A DNA stretch of 24,942 bases from the NCBI GenBank assembly GCA_900770845.1, contig CAAGLS010000262.1, positions 1 to 24,942 of the forward strand, written 5' to 3'. Positions within the stretch are counted from its first letter, which is position 1; every line of letters starts with the position of its first letter. The translations under genes and the position numbers were made by a program. Of this stretch, positions 15,519 through 22,244 are shown piece after piece. Source of the DNA: an uncultured Prevotella sp. (GTDB lineage: Bacteria; Bacteroidota; Bacteroidia; Bacteroidales; Bacteroidaceae). Below the pieces are notes generated by a model. The model had not been told where the DNA came from. It did not search any database and worked only from the letters and a program-made list of their open reading frames with translations.

Positions 15519-15537
15519 TGTTGGTGGAGAACCAACA
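15519..15537. promoter_or_regulatory. 7-bp dyad between the divergent promoters
   Basis: TGTTGGT (15519-15525) and ACCAACA (15531-15537) form a perfect inverted repeat around a 5-nt spacer. It lies between the tsaC promoter and the SatD-like operators. It could be an operator or a small terminator-like hairpin; no T-run follows. Confidence 0.4.
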
Positions 15538-15563
15538 CGATAGTACACGATGCACTGACAAAC

Positions 15564-15614
15564 ACATAAGTTTCATGGCTTATATCTTGGCCATATAAGT
15601 ATTTTTGCTTATAT
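15564..15614. promoter_or_regulatory. Tandem 22-bp palindromic operators at the SatD-like promoter
   Basis: Operator 1 is ACATAAG-N8-CTTATAT (15564-15585). Operator 2 is ATATAAG-N8-CTTATAT (15593-15614), a perfect 7-bp inverted repeat. They are 7 bp apart, giving a 29-bp period. Operator 2 overlaps the -7 box at 15610-15617, the expected place for repression. The same pair occurs at 17005-17055 before fmt. The sites are seen directly; that a protein binds them is inferred. Confidence 0.7.
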
Positions 15615-15617
15615 TTG
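15586..15617 (+). promoter_or_regulatory. Promoter of the SatD-like/DUF3307 cassette
   Basis: TATATTTG (15610-15617) is a perfect -7 box. CTTG (15586-15589), 20 bp upstream, is a 3-of-4 match to the -33 box. The leader before ATG 15636 is about 12 nt. An in-frame TTG at 15615 lies inside the -7 box and cannot be the start. Confidence 0.6.
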
Positions 15618-15635
15618 CAGAAAAACAATGGTGAA

Positions 15636-16301
15636 ATGATGGTAGCAACAATATCTGCAGACATCGTAGACTCAACCAAGTTGACTTCGGAAGGCGTGTT
15701 GAGGCTGCGCGACAGCATCAACAGCATGTTCATGGACATGGGGCAAATCGACCCATCGGCATGGGGGCGGCTGACGCGCGGCGACTTCATAGAATGCGTC
15801 GTGCCAGACGCACGGAAAGCCTTGCGCATCGCCCTGTTGCTCAAGACACGCCTGAAGGCGCTTGAGCTGCCTATTATAAAAGGAGAGAACTCGCAGATGC
15901 CGGTCTACGGAGCGAGGATTGCCATTGGCATAGGCACGATGCGGACCATAGACAGGCACAACGACGTGATGGACGGAGAGGCCATCTATCTCTCTGGACG
16001 GAAGATTGACCGCAAGGAACCCACCACGCGTGGAACGTTGGCTCTCTGCGCCAAGGACGAATCCCAGTTCATCGACCTCAACGCCATCTGTGTCTTGGCC
16101 GATGCCGTGGTGAACAAAACCACAAGCCGTCAAGCCAATGTGGTGTACTACAAACTGCTTGGAATGAAAGTGGAAGACATAGCCGCCCTATTGGGCATCT
16201 CACAAAGCGCAGTCAGCCAGCATGCCATCCAAGCCTCTTGGTACGCCATAGAGAACGGCGTGAGGACCTTTGAAACCGAAAAGACAAACCTTTGCAAATG
16301 A
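15636..16301 (+). CDS. SatD-like protein: nucleotide-cyclase-like domain plus C-terminal helix-turn-helix
   Basis: This 221-residue soluble protein combines two parts. Residues about 1-150 look like a class III nucleotide-cyclase fold. ADIVDST (8-14) with Asp9 and RGDF (48-51) with Asp50 match the two metal-binding positions. GEAIYLSGR (114-122) matches the GxxVNxAxR block, but Tyr replaces the catalytic Asn while Arg122 is kept. Residues about 174-210 form a helix-turn-helix (MKVEDIAALLGISQSAVSQH). The arrangement resembles SatD of streptococci, which is likewise paired with a membrane protein. It probably senses a nucleotide or a membrane state and binds DNA; the palindromes at 15564-15614 are likely targets. 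Cyclase activity is doubtful. ATG 15636 is preferred because the transcript starts near 15624; ATG 15639 is also possible. The stop codon overlaps the next gene by ATGA. Confidence 0.75.
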   Translation: MMVATISADIVDSTKLTSEGVLRLRDSINSMFMDMGQIDPSAWGRLTRGDFIECVVPDARKALRIALLLKTRLKALELPIIKGENSQMPVYGARIAIGIGTMRTIDRHNDVMDGEAIYLSGRKIDRKEPTTRGTLALCAKDESQFIDLNAICVLADAVVNKTTSRQANVVYYKLLGMKVEDIAALLGISQSAVSQHAIQASWYAIENGVRTFETEKTNLCK

Positions 16302-17011
16302 ACTACGTAGTACTGATAGAACTGCTGTTGACCCATGTGGTTGGCGACTTCTATTGCCAGACCGACAAGTCGTGCCAAGAGAAACTGCAGCTAAGGCTCA
16401 AGAGCAAATCGCTCTACGTCCACAGCCTCATCATCTCATTGCTGTCGTGGATGATAGTGGGAGGCGGACTCCGCTTCCTGCCCTGCTTCTTGCTGCTCTG
16501 GGGCAGCCACATTCTCATCGACTGGGGAAAGGCCGTGGTGGAACCATCGCTCAAGAGCCGGCTGTGGATCTTCTCCTTCGACCAGATTCTCCACTTCTGC
16601 GTCATGGCCCTTGTGGCGACTGTCTTTTCGGGCGGATGGGGCGAAAGGCTTTTCGAAGCCTTACGCGTCGGCCCTTATCCCCTCATTCCCCTGCTTTTAG
16701 TCATCATCACACTGATGAAACCCACCAACATCCTCATCAAGCTTGTCTTGTCTGACTATCGCATCATCGACGGCGACAACCCTCCCAACCAAGAGACGCG
16801 CGAGGCTGGGGCGCTCATAGGTTCCTTGGAACGCCTGCTCACCCTATGCTTCGTGTTGTTGGGAGAGTTTGAGGCCATTGGATTCATCATCGCCGCCAAA
16901 TCCATCCTCCGCTTCAAGGACAACGAACGGCCAAAGACAGAGTATGTGCTGGCGGGGACACTGCTCAGTTTCGGCATTGCCATACTATTGGGAATACTGC
17001 TGAAATATTAG
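16298..17011 (+). CDS. DUF3307 polytopic membrane protein (SatE-like partner)
   Basis: This 237-residue inner-membrane protein has several hydrophobic segments (about 35-65, 85-125, 130-155, 180-205 and 215-235). His and Asp residues conserved in the family sit next to membranes: HVVGDFYCQTD near the N-terminus, VHSLI, SHILIDWGK and FDQILHF. The C-terminal block ERLLTLCFVLLGEFEAIGFIIAAKSILRF-type sequence is the DUF3307 hallmark (about 178-206). Its biochemical function is unknown. The ATG at 16298 overlaps the TGA of the SatD-like gene, so translation is coupled and the two products probably act together. An in-frame TTG at 16292 is not needed. The stop codon (17009-17011) lies inside the first fmt operator. 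The pairing is seen directly; partnership is inferred. Confidence 0.85.
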   Translation: MNYVVLIELLLTHVVGDFYCQTDKSCQEKLQLRLKSKSLYVHSLIISLLSWMIVGGGLRFLPCFLLLWGSHILIDWGKAVVEPSLKSRLWIFSFDQILHFCVMALVATVFSGGWGERLFEALRVGPYPLIPLLLVIITLMKPTNILIKLVLSDYRIIDGDNPPNQETREAGALIGSLERLLTLCFVLLGEFEAIGFIIAAKSILRFKDNERPKTEYVLAGTLLSFGIAILLGILLKY

Positions 17012-17055
17012 CGAAAACACTAATATTGGCCAAATATAAGTACATTTGCTTACGA
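17005..17055. promoter_or_regulatory. Tandem 22-bp palindromic operators upstream of fmt
   Basis: Operator 1 is ATATTAG-N8-CTAATAT (17005-17026), a perfect 7-bp inverted repeat. Operator 2 is ATATAAG-N8-CTTACGA (17034-17055), with a weaker right arm. The gap is 7 bp and the period 29 bp, as at 15564-15614. The block from TTGGCC to TTTGCTTA is nearly identical in both loci (15587-15611 and 17026-17052). Operator 2 covers the fmt -33 position. Confidence 0.7.
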
Positions 17056-17071
17056 TATAGAATATTTTTCA

Positions 17072-17079
17072 TAACTTTG
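17072..17079 (+). promoter_or_regulatory. -7 box of fmt
   Basis: TAACTTTG fits TAnnTTTG and lies 4 bp before the ATG at 17084. Transcription would thus begin at or just inside the annotated start, so mRNA is leaderless or comes mainly from upstream. The -33 position (17048-17051) overlaps operator 2; TTTG at 17045-17048 is 23 bp away. Confidence 0.45.
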
Positions 17080-17083
17080 CAGC

Positions 17084-18073
17084 ATGAACAAGAAAGATTT
17101 GAGAATTGTCTTCATGGGTACGCCGGAGTTTGCCGTAGGCTCTCTTCAGCGGCTCGTGGAGGATGGATATAATGTAGTGGGCGTGGTGACGCAGCCCGAC
17201 CGCCCCGTGGGACGCCACCAGAACACACTGCAACCCTCGGAAGTGAAACAATACGCCTTGGCACACGCCATCCCCGTGCTGCAGCCGGCGAAGATGAAGG
17301 ACGAAGCCTTCCTCAGCGCATTGCGCCAGTGGGAGGCCGACCTGCAGGTGGTGGTGGCCTTCAGGATGCTGCCCGAAGTGGTGTGGGCCATGCCCCGGTT
17401 CGGCACCTTCAATGTACACGCTGCGCTGCTGCCACAATATCGTGGCGCGGCTCCCATCAACTGGGCTGTCATCAATGGCGAGACCGAAACCGGCGTGACC
17501 ACTTTCTTCCTCGACAAGGACATCGACACGGGGCGCATCATCGCACAGAAGCGGTTTCCCATCCCCGACGACGCCAACGTGGAATACGTCTACGACGGAC
17601 TGATGAGGCTCGGAGCCGACATCTGCGTGGAGACGGTGGACAAGCTTTTAGCCTCCGATGGCCACATTGAGAGCATCGGTCAGGACGAGATTGTCAACCG
17701 GATGGGACAAGAACTGAGACCCGCTCCTAAAATATTCAAGGAAACCTGCCAAATCAACTGGAACCAACCCGCCAAGAAAGTATACGACTTCGTGCGCGGA
17801 CTGAGTCCCTACCCATGTGCATGGACCAAGCTGAGCGACGGGAAGACCCTGAAAATCATCGCTGCCCACAAGACCCAACGACCCACAGGCGAAGCAACAC
17901 CGGGCTCCATAGAGACGGGGAAGGGCGAGCTGTTGGTGGCCTGCTCCGACGAATGGCTGCAAATAGGGCAGTTGCAGCTAAGTGGCAAGAAGCGCATGGA
18001 CGCCCGCTCTTTTCTCAACGGCAACAAGGAGATAGCCGACCTCAAGGCTGTGTCAGGGCAATCCGACCTCTAA
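17084..18073 (+). CDS. fmt: Methionyl-tRNA formyltransferase
   Basis: This 329-residue cytosolic enzyme transfers a formyl group from 10-formyl-tetrahydrofolate to initiator Met-tRNA. The catalytic triad is in place: Asn110 and His112 in FNVHAALLPQYRGAAPI, and Asp148 in DKDIDTG. MGTPEFAVGSL starts the fold near residue 11. The C-terminal OB-like tRNA-binding domain (about 215-329) begins around WNQPAKKVYDFVRGLSPYPCAW. Length is normal. Two 22-bp palindromes shared with the SatD-like promoter lie just upstream, so fmt may be under the same regulator. The next gene starts 63 bp downstream without a clear promoter, so read-through is likely. It lies across from tsaC, also a tRNA-maturation gene. 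Confidence 0.97.
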   Translation: MNKKDLRIVFMGTPEFAVGSLQRLVEDGYNVVGVVTQPDRPVGRHQNTLQPSEVKQYALAHAIPVLQPAKMKDEAFLSALRQWEADLQVVVAFRMLPEVVWAMPRFGTFNVHAALLPQYRGAAPINWAVINGETETGVTTFFLDKDIDTGRIIAQKRFPIPDDANVEYVYDGLMRLGADICVETVDKLLASDGHIESIGQDEIVNRMGQELRPAPKIFKETCQINWNQPAKKVYDFVRGLSPYPCAWTKLSDGKTLKIIAAHKTQRPTGEATPGSIETGKGELLVACSDEWLQIGQLQLSGKKRMDARSFLNGNKEIADLKAVSGQSDL

Positions 18074-18136
18074 GAGAGAGACTGTAACCACGGACCGGCC
18101 TGCAAGCCAAGGTTTGGTTCTAAAAAGAAATTAGCA

Positions 18137-21100
18137 ATGAGAGAAAACACCGATTGCTTCTTGGCGTACGGCAATGCCGCGACAATGGAGCAACTAAGCC
18201 GCCAAAAGGCGGTAAGGAATATCTTCCTGCTCTGCCCCCATGCGGCAGAGGCATCCCAAGAAAGCAATAGGATTCCAGTCGATGGTCTGTCGGCATCCTC
18301 CACCTTGTTGGCCGTTGCCGACAAGGCGGGGGGTGAGTTCGCCTTGCTGGCTTTGAAGCCACAGCCCATCGCCATGGGACAGAATGCCGTTGGCCGTATG
18401 GCAGAGGCGGCTTCGTTGTCGGGCGCGGCCATGGTCTACGCCGACTTCACTTCGGAAAAAGAGGGAAAGCCGCAGCGGCATCCCGTCATCGACTACCAGG
18501 AAGGCAGCCTGCGCGACGACTTCGACTTCGGCTCCCTCGTCCTGCTGCGCACCGCCCTGCTCAAGGAGTGGGCTGAGGAATGGAAATCGCAGAAGCGAGA
18601 CCCGCTGGGCTTCGGCGGGTGGTACGACCTCAGACTCTTCCTCAGCCGCCACGGGGAACTGCTCCACCTCAACGAGACCCTCTATGCCGAAGGCGAACCC
18701 GAACAGGAAAGGGGCGGCGAGCGGCAGTTTGACTATGTCGACCCACGCAACCGTGAGGCACAAGTGGAGATGGAGCAAGTGGCGACACGCCATCTTGGAC
18801 TCGTCGGTGCGCTCATCGACGTCAACCACTATTGGCAGCCCGACTTCGACGAGCAGCCTTTCGAGGCGGAGGCCTCGGTGGTGATTCCCGTCTACAACCG
18901 CGAGAAGACCATCCGCGATGCCGTAGGGTCGGCCCTGCAGCAGGAGACGAAATTCAAATTCAACGTCATTGTAGTGGACAACCACAGCACCGACGGAACA
19001 ACGCGGATACTCGACGAACTGGCCAAAGCCGACCCACGGCTCATCCACCTTGTTCCCACACGCAACGATCTGGGCATAGGCGGCTGCTGGAACCTCGCCA
19101 TCGACGACAAACGGTGCGGACGCTTTGCCGTGCAGCTCGACTCCGACGACCTCTATTCCTCGCCTGATACCCTGCAACGCATCGTCGAAGCCTTCTACAG
19201 CCAACAAGCTGCCATGATGGTAGGTGCCTACCGAATGTGCGACTTCAATCTGCAAACGTTGCCTCCCGGCCTCATCGACCACAAAGAATGGACAGCCGAC
19301 AACGGCTGCAACAATGCCCTGCGCATCAACGGCCTTGGTGCGCCACGCGCATTCTTCACGCCGCTGGCCCGACAAATCCGCTTTCCCAACACCAGCTACG
19401 GCGAGGACTATGCCATGGGGCTGGCCTTCAGCCGCCACTATCGCATAGGCCGAATCTACGACGAACTCTACCTCTGCCGCCGATGGGGAGGCAACAGCGA
19501 CCACGCCTTGAGCCAAGAGCGCATCAACGCCAACAACCTGTACAAGGACCGTCTGCGCACCTTAGAGCTGAAGGCGCGCCAACAGCTCAACGCCTCTCCC
19601 CTGCCCGACCACGACGAGGGGGCGTTGACTCGCTTTTTCGACCGCCAGTTGGAACTTTGGGACGATGCCCGCCGTCGCTACCGCGACCTGCTCCATGTGA
19701 GCGTGCGCGCCGTGGACGAGTCGCAGCGTCCTGCCCTGACGCTGAAGCTGCAATTCAATCCCGCCCGCATGGTCTCCACGGGTGCAACGGTGAGCAAGGA
19801 TGCCGTGGAGCACCGCCGCTGTTTCCTCTGCGAGGGCAACCTTCCCGCAGAGCAAATGGCCATACGCCAGGATTCCAAGTTCCACATCCTTGTGAATCCC
19901 TACCCTATCCTACCCGTCCACTTCACTATCCCCGCCCTCCGGCACCAGCAGCAACGCATCTTGGAAAACTACCACGTGATGCGTGAGCTATTGGAGCGCG
20001 ACAGCCATCTGCTTGTGTTCTACAATGGACCGAAGTGCGGGGCCTCAGCTCCCGACCATCTCCACCTGCAGGCCGGACGCGGCGGTCAGGTTCCCCTGCG
20101 CGACGCATGGCCCCGGCTGAGCATGCACTTGGAGAGAGTGAAGACGATGGACGAGCACAACTTCATCGCCGTCGTCACCGACTATCCCTGTGCCGCCTTT
20201 GCCATCGTCACCCGCAGCAAGGAGGCCGACCAGAAACTCTTCGAACGTCTCTACAAGGTGATGGAGCGCGACATGATGAAGCCCAATGCCGAGCGCGACG
20301 ACTTCGACTACGAGCCTATGATGAACATTCTGATGTGGCGCGAGGGCGACGACACGGTGAGCGTGGTGTTTCCGCGCTGCAAGCACCGCCCCGACTGCTA
20401 CTATGCCGAGGGGGCGGCGAAAAGGCTTGTCTCTCCCGGCGCGCTCGACATGGCCGGACTCTTCATCACGCCACGTCGCGAAGACTTTGAGGCAATGGAC
20501 TACGAAGAGCTGACCGCCATCCTGCGCGAGATGACCGTTGACGACGCGACGATGAACCAAATGAAGACCCATCTGGCTCAAAGCAGCCGCCAGCCACAGC
20601 TCACCGACTGTCTGCTGATGAGGAACCACGAACCCCACGTGCAGGTGGGCATCGTGAGCGGAGCGAAGCTGCTCTTCCAGCTCAACGGCAGCTACCAGGC
20701 CAAGGGCAAGGATGCCGAGGGGCCGCAGACCGTGGCCTTTGCCGAGGGAGCCATCAGCTGGAACGGAAATGTCTACCGTGAGCTGATGTTTGAGCCTAAG
20801 GACGACAACAGTTCCTTCTCCCTTGTGGATGTCACCATCGGCGTCAACTTCCATTGGGAACGCAAGGAGACCCAGACGTTTCTCGGAGCGCTGAAGTTTG
20901 TGGTGGAGCAAGGCAAGGTCTTGGCCATCAACATCCTGCCCGTGGAGCGATACCTGGAAAGCGTCATCTCCTCAGAGATGAGCGCCACGTCGAGCTTAGA
21001 GCTGCTCAAGGCCCACGCCGTGATCTCGCGCTCCTGGCTGTTGGCGCAGATGCAGAAACGGCAGACGATGAGCCGGCAGCCCGCTACGGGATTCTTCTCG

Positions 21101-21937
21101 TTTGTAAAAGACAAGCGGCAGCTCATCCGCTGGTACGACCGCGAGGACCATACGCTCTTCGATGTCTGCGCCGACGACCATTGCCAGCGCTACCAGGGCG
21201 TCACCAAGGAGACCAGCCCCCACGCGCGTGAGGCGGTGGCCGCCACCCATGGCCAGATACTCTCCTCAGAAGGAGCCATCTGCGACGCGCGCTTCTCCAA
21301 GTGCTGCGGCGGCGCTACCGAGGAGTTCCAATATTGTTGGGAGAATCTCTCCAAACCCTATCTTAGCGCGGTACGCGACAGCAAGGACACCGCCTTGCCC
21401 GACCTCACCATAGAGGAGAACGCGGAGAGATGGATACGCTCCAATCCCGAGAGCTTCTGCAACACCACCGACGCCAACGTGCTCAAGCAGGTGCTCAACG
21501 ACTACGACCAGGAGACGACCGACTTCTACCGCTGGCACGTTGACTATACGCAGGAACAACTCTCAGCCCTCATCGAGAGGGCCTTGAGGCTGGACTTGGG
21601 CAACATCATCGACCTCATGGCCGAGGAGCGTGGCAAGAGCGGCCGCATATCGAGACTCCGAATAGTGGGCAGCAACCGCTCGTTCACCATCGGCAAGGAA
21701 CTGGAGATCCGCCGTGTGCTCTCGCCCACCCACCTCTACAGTTCCGCCTTCGTGGTGGACCGCTTCGACATGGACGAGGATGGAGTCCCCGCCCGCTTCC
21801 GCCTTACGGGAGCCGGCTGGGGCCACGGAGTGGGACTCTGCCAGATAGGCGCCGCCGTGATGGGAGAGAAAGGATTCAAATATGATGAGATTCTGCTCCA
21901 CTACTACACGGGGGCTGAACTGAAAAGAATCTATTAA
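18137..21937 (+). CDS. Fusion protein: GT2 glycosyltransferase + DUF4922 (HIT-like) + SpoIID/LytB domain
   Basis: The 1266 residues show three parts. Residues about 1-230 look like a degenerate GT-A fold (AAMVYADFTSE, then a GSLRDDFDFGSL block). Residues about 246-460 are a GT2 glycosyltransferase: SVVIPVYNREKTIRDAV, DSDD (335-338), GED (422-424) and RRW (448-450). Residues about 535-780 are DUF4922, a HIT/GalT-like fold with CFLC (562-565), DHLHLQ (640-645) and further Cys/His at 748-754. Residues about 915-1266 are SpoIID/LytB: SEM with likely catalytic Glu947, a CADDHC zinc-type motif (1011-1016) and GWGHGVGLCQIGA (1227-1239). SpoIID cuts bare peptidoglycan glycan strands in sporeformers. 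No signal peptide or membrane segment is visible, so this one appears cytosolic, which is odd for that role. Neighbours are fmt and an AmpG-like transporter, suggesting wall-sugar metabolism. The frame is intact over 3.8 kb. Confidence 0.85.
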   Translation: MRENTDCFLAYGNAATMEQLSRQKAVRNIFLLCPHAAEASQESNRIPVDGLSASSTLLAVADKAGGEFALLALKPQPIAMGQNAVGRMAEAASLSGAAMVYADFTSEKEGKPQRHPVIDYQEGSLRDDFDFGSLVLLRTALLKEWAEEWKSQKRDPLGFGGWYDLRLFLSRHGELLHLNETLYAEGEPEQERGGERQFDYVDPRNREAQVEMEQVATRHLGLVGALIDVNHYWQPDFDEQPFEAEASVVIPVYNREKTIRDAVGSALQQETKFKFNVIVVDNHSTDGTTRILDELAKADPRLIHLVPTRNDLGIGGCWNLAIDDKRCGRFAVQLDSDDLYSSPDTLQRIVEAFYSQQAAMMVGAYRMCDFNLQTLPPGLIDHKEWTADNGCNNALRINGLGAPRAFFTPLARQIRFPNTSYGEDYAMGLAFSRHYRIGRIYDELYLCRRWGGNSDHALSQERINANNLYKDRLRTLELKARQQLNASPLPDHDEGALTRFFDRQLELWDDARRRYRDLLHVSVRAVDESQRPALTLKLQFNPARMVSTGATVSKDAVEHRRCFLCEGNLPAEQMAIRQDSKFHILVNPYPILPVHFTIPALRHQQQRILENYHVMRELLERDSHLLVFYNGPKCGASAPDHLHLQAGRGGQVPLRDAWPRLSMHLERVKTMDEHNFIAVVTDYPCAAFAIVTRSKEADQKLFERLYKVMERDMMKPNAERDDFDYEPMMNILMWREGDDTVSVVFPRCKHRPDCYYAEGAAKRLVSPGALDMAGLFITPRREDFEAMDYEELTAILREMTVDDATMNQMKTHLAQSSRQPQLTDCLLMRNHEPHVQVGIVSGAKLLFQLNGSYQAKGKDAEGPQTVAFAEGAISWNGNVYRELMFEPKDDNSSFSLVDVTIGVNFHWERKETQTFLGALKFVVEQGKVLAINILPVERYLESVISSEMSATSSLELLKAHAVISRSWLLAQMQKRQTMSRQPATGFFSFVKDKRQLIRWYDREDHTLFDVCADDHCQRYQGVTKETSPHAREAVAATHGQILSSEGAICDARFSKCCGGATEEFQYCWENLSKPYLSAVRDSKDTALPDLTIEENAERWIRSNPESFCNTTDANVLKQVLNDYDQETTDFYRWHVDYTQEQLSALIERALRLDLGNIIDLMAEERGKSGRISRLRIVGSNRSFTIGKELEIRRVLSPTHLYSSAFVVDRFDMDEDGVPARFRLTGAGWGHGVGLCQIGAAVMGEKGFKYDEILLHYYTGAELKRIY

Positions 21938-22208
21938 GGCTGGTTCCATAAATTAGGTCGAGTCGTATTGGGCCCAGCGCCCAGCTTTTCTCGCCATGGC
22001 AGAGCTCAAGCGAGCTTGGCTCTGCCCATTTGGCTTATCGAAAAGGTTCTGCAAGATATCGGGATCCAAAACGTAAGTTGAAGAGGGAGCGTTGCGGGCT
22101 GCACGACCGAAGAGGCTTGACACTTTAAGACCTATAGACGCAAAAGACATCCGAAACGATACATATCCGTATCGGATTGGTTGCTAAACCTGATTTTTAG
22201 AACCAGCC
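21938..22208. mobile_element. MITE-like element, 271 bp, with 20-bp terminal inverted repeats
   Basis: The left end (21938-21957) and the reverse complement of the right end (22189-22208) agree at 17 of 20 positions, including the first nine (GGCTGGTTC). The element starts on the base after the stop codon of the fusion gene and ends 36 bp before the MFS gene. Inside is a 12-bp hairpin (21998-22026, one bulged T) and a dyad CGATAC-N6-GTATCG (22157-22174). There is no room for a transposase. Clear target-site duplications are not seen. It may be a non-autonomous IS derivative. Confidence 0.6.
21953..22150 (-). CDS. Small open frame inside the MITE-like element
   Basis: A 65-codon frame on the minus strand starts at ATG 22150, 58 bp inside the right terminal repeat, and stops inside the left repeat. 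I do not recognise the product; it is basic and serine-rich with no motif. No TAnnTTTG promoter precedes it, only the dyad at 22157-22174. It may be a remnant of a transposase frame or chance. Confidence 0.2.
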   Translation of the reverse strand: MSFASIGLKVSSLFGRAARNAPSSTYVLDPDILQNLFDKPNGQSQARLSSAMARKAGRWAQYDST

Positions 22209-22244
22209 TATATATATAAAGGAATATAAACATTTGCAGACGAA

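Noticed and set aside
15536..15544. Single CACGATAGT resembling the core of the 22-bp repeat at 10203-10281
   Set aside because: Only nine bases match, with no second unit; probably chance.
18194..19516. A 440-codon minus-strand frame inside the fusion gene
   Set aside because: Antisense shadow of the glycosyltransferase region; no recognisable domain or promoter.
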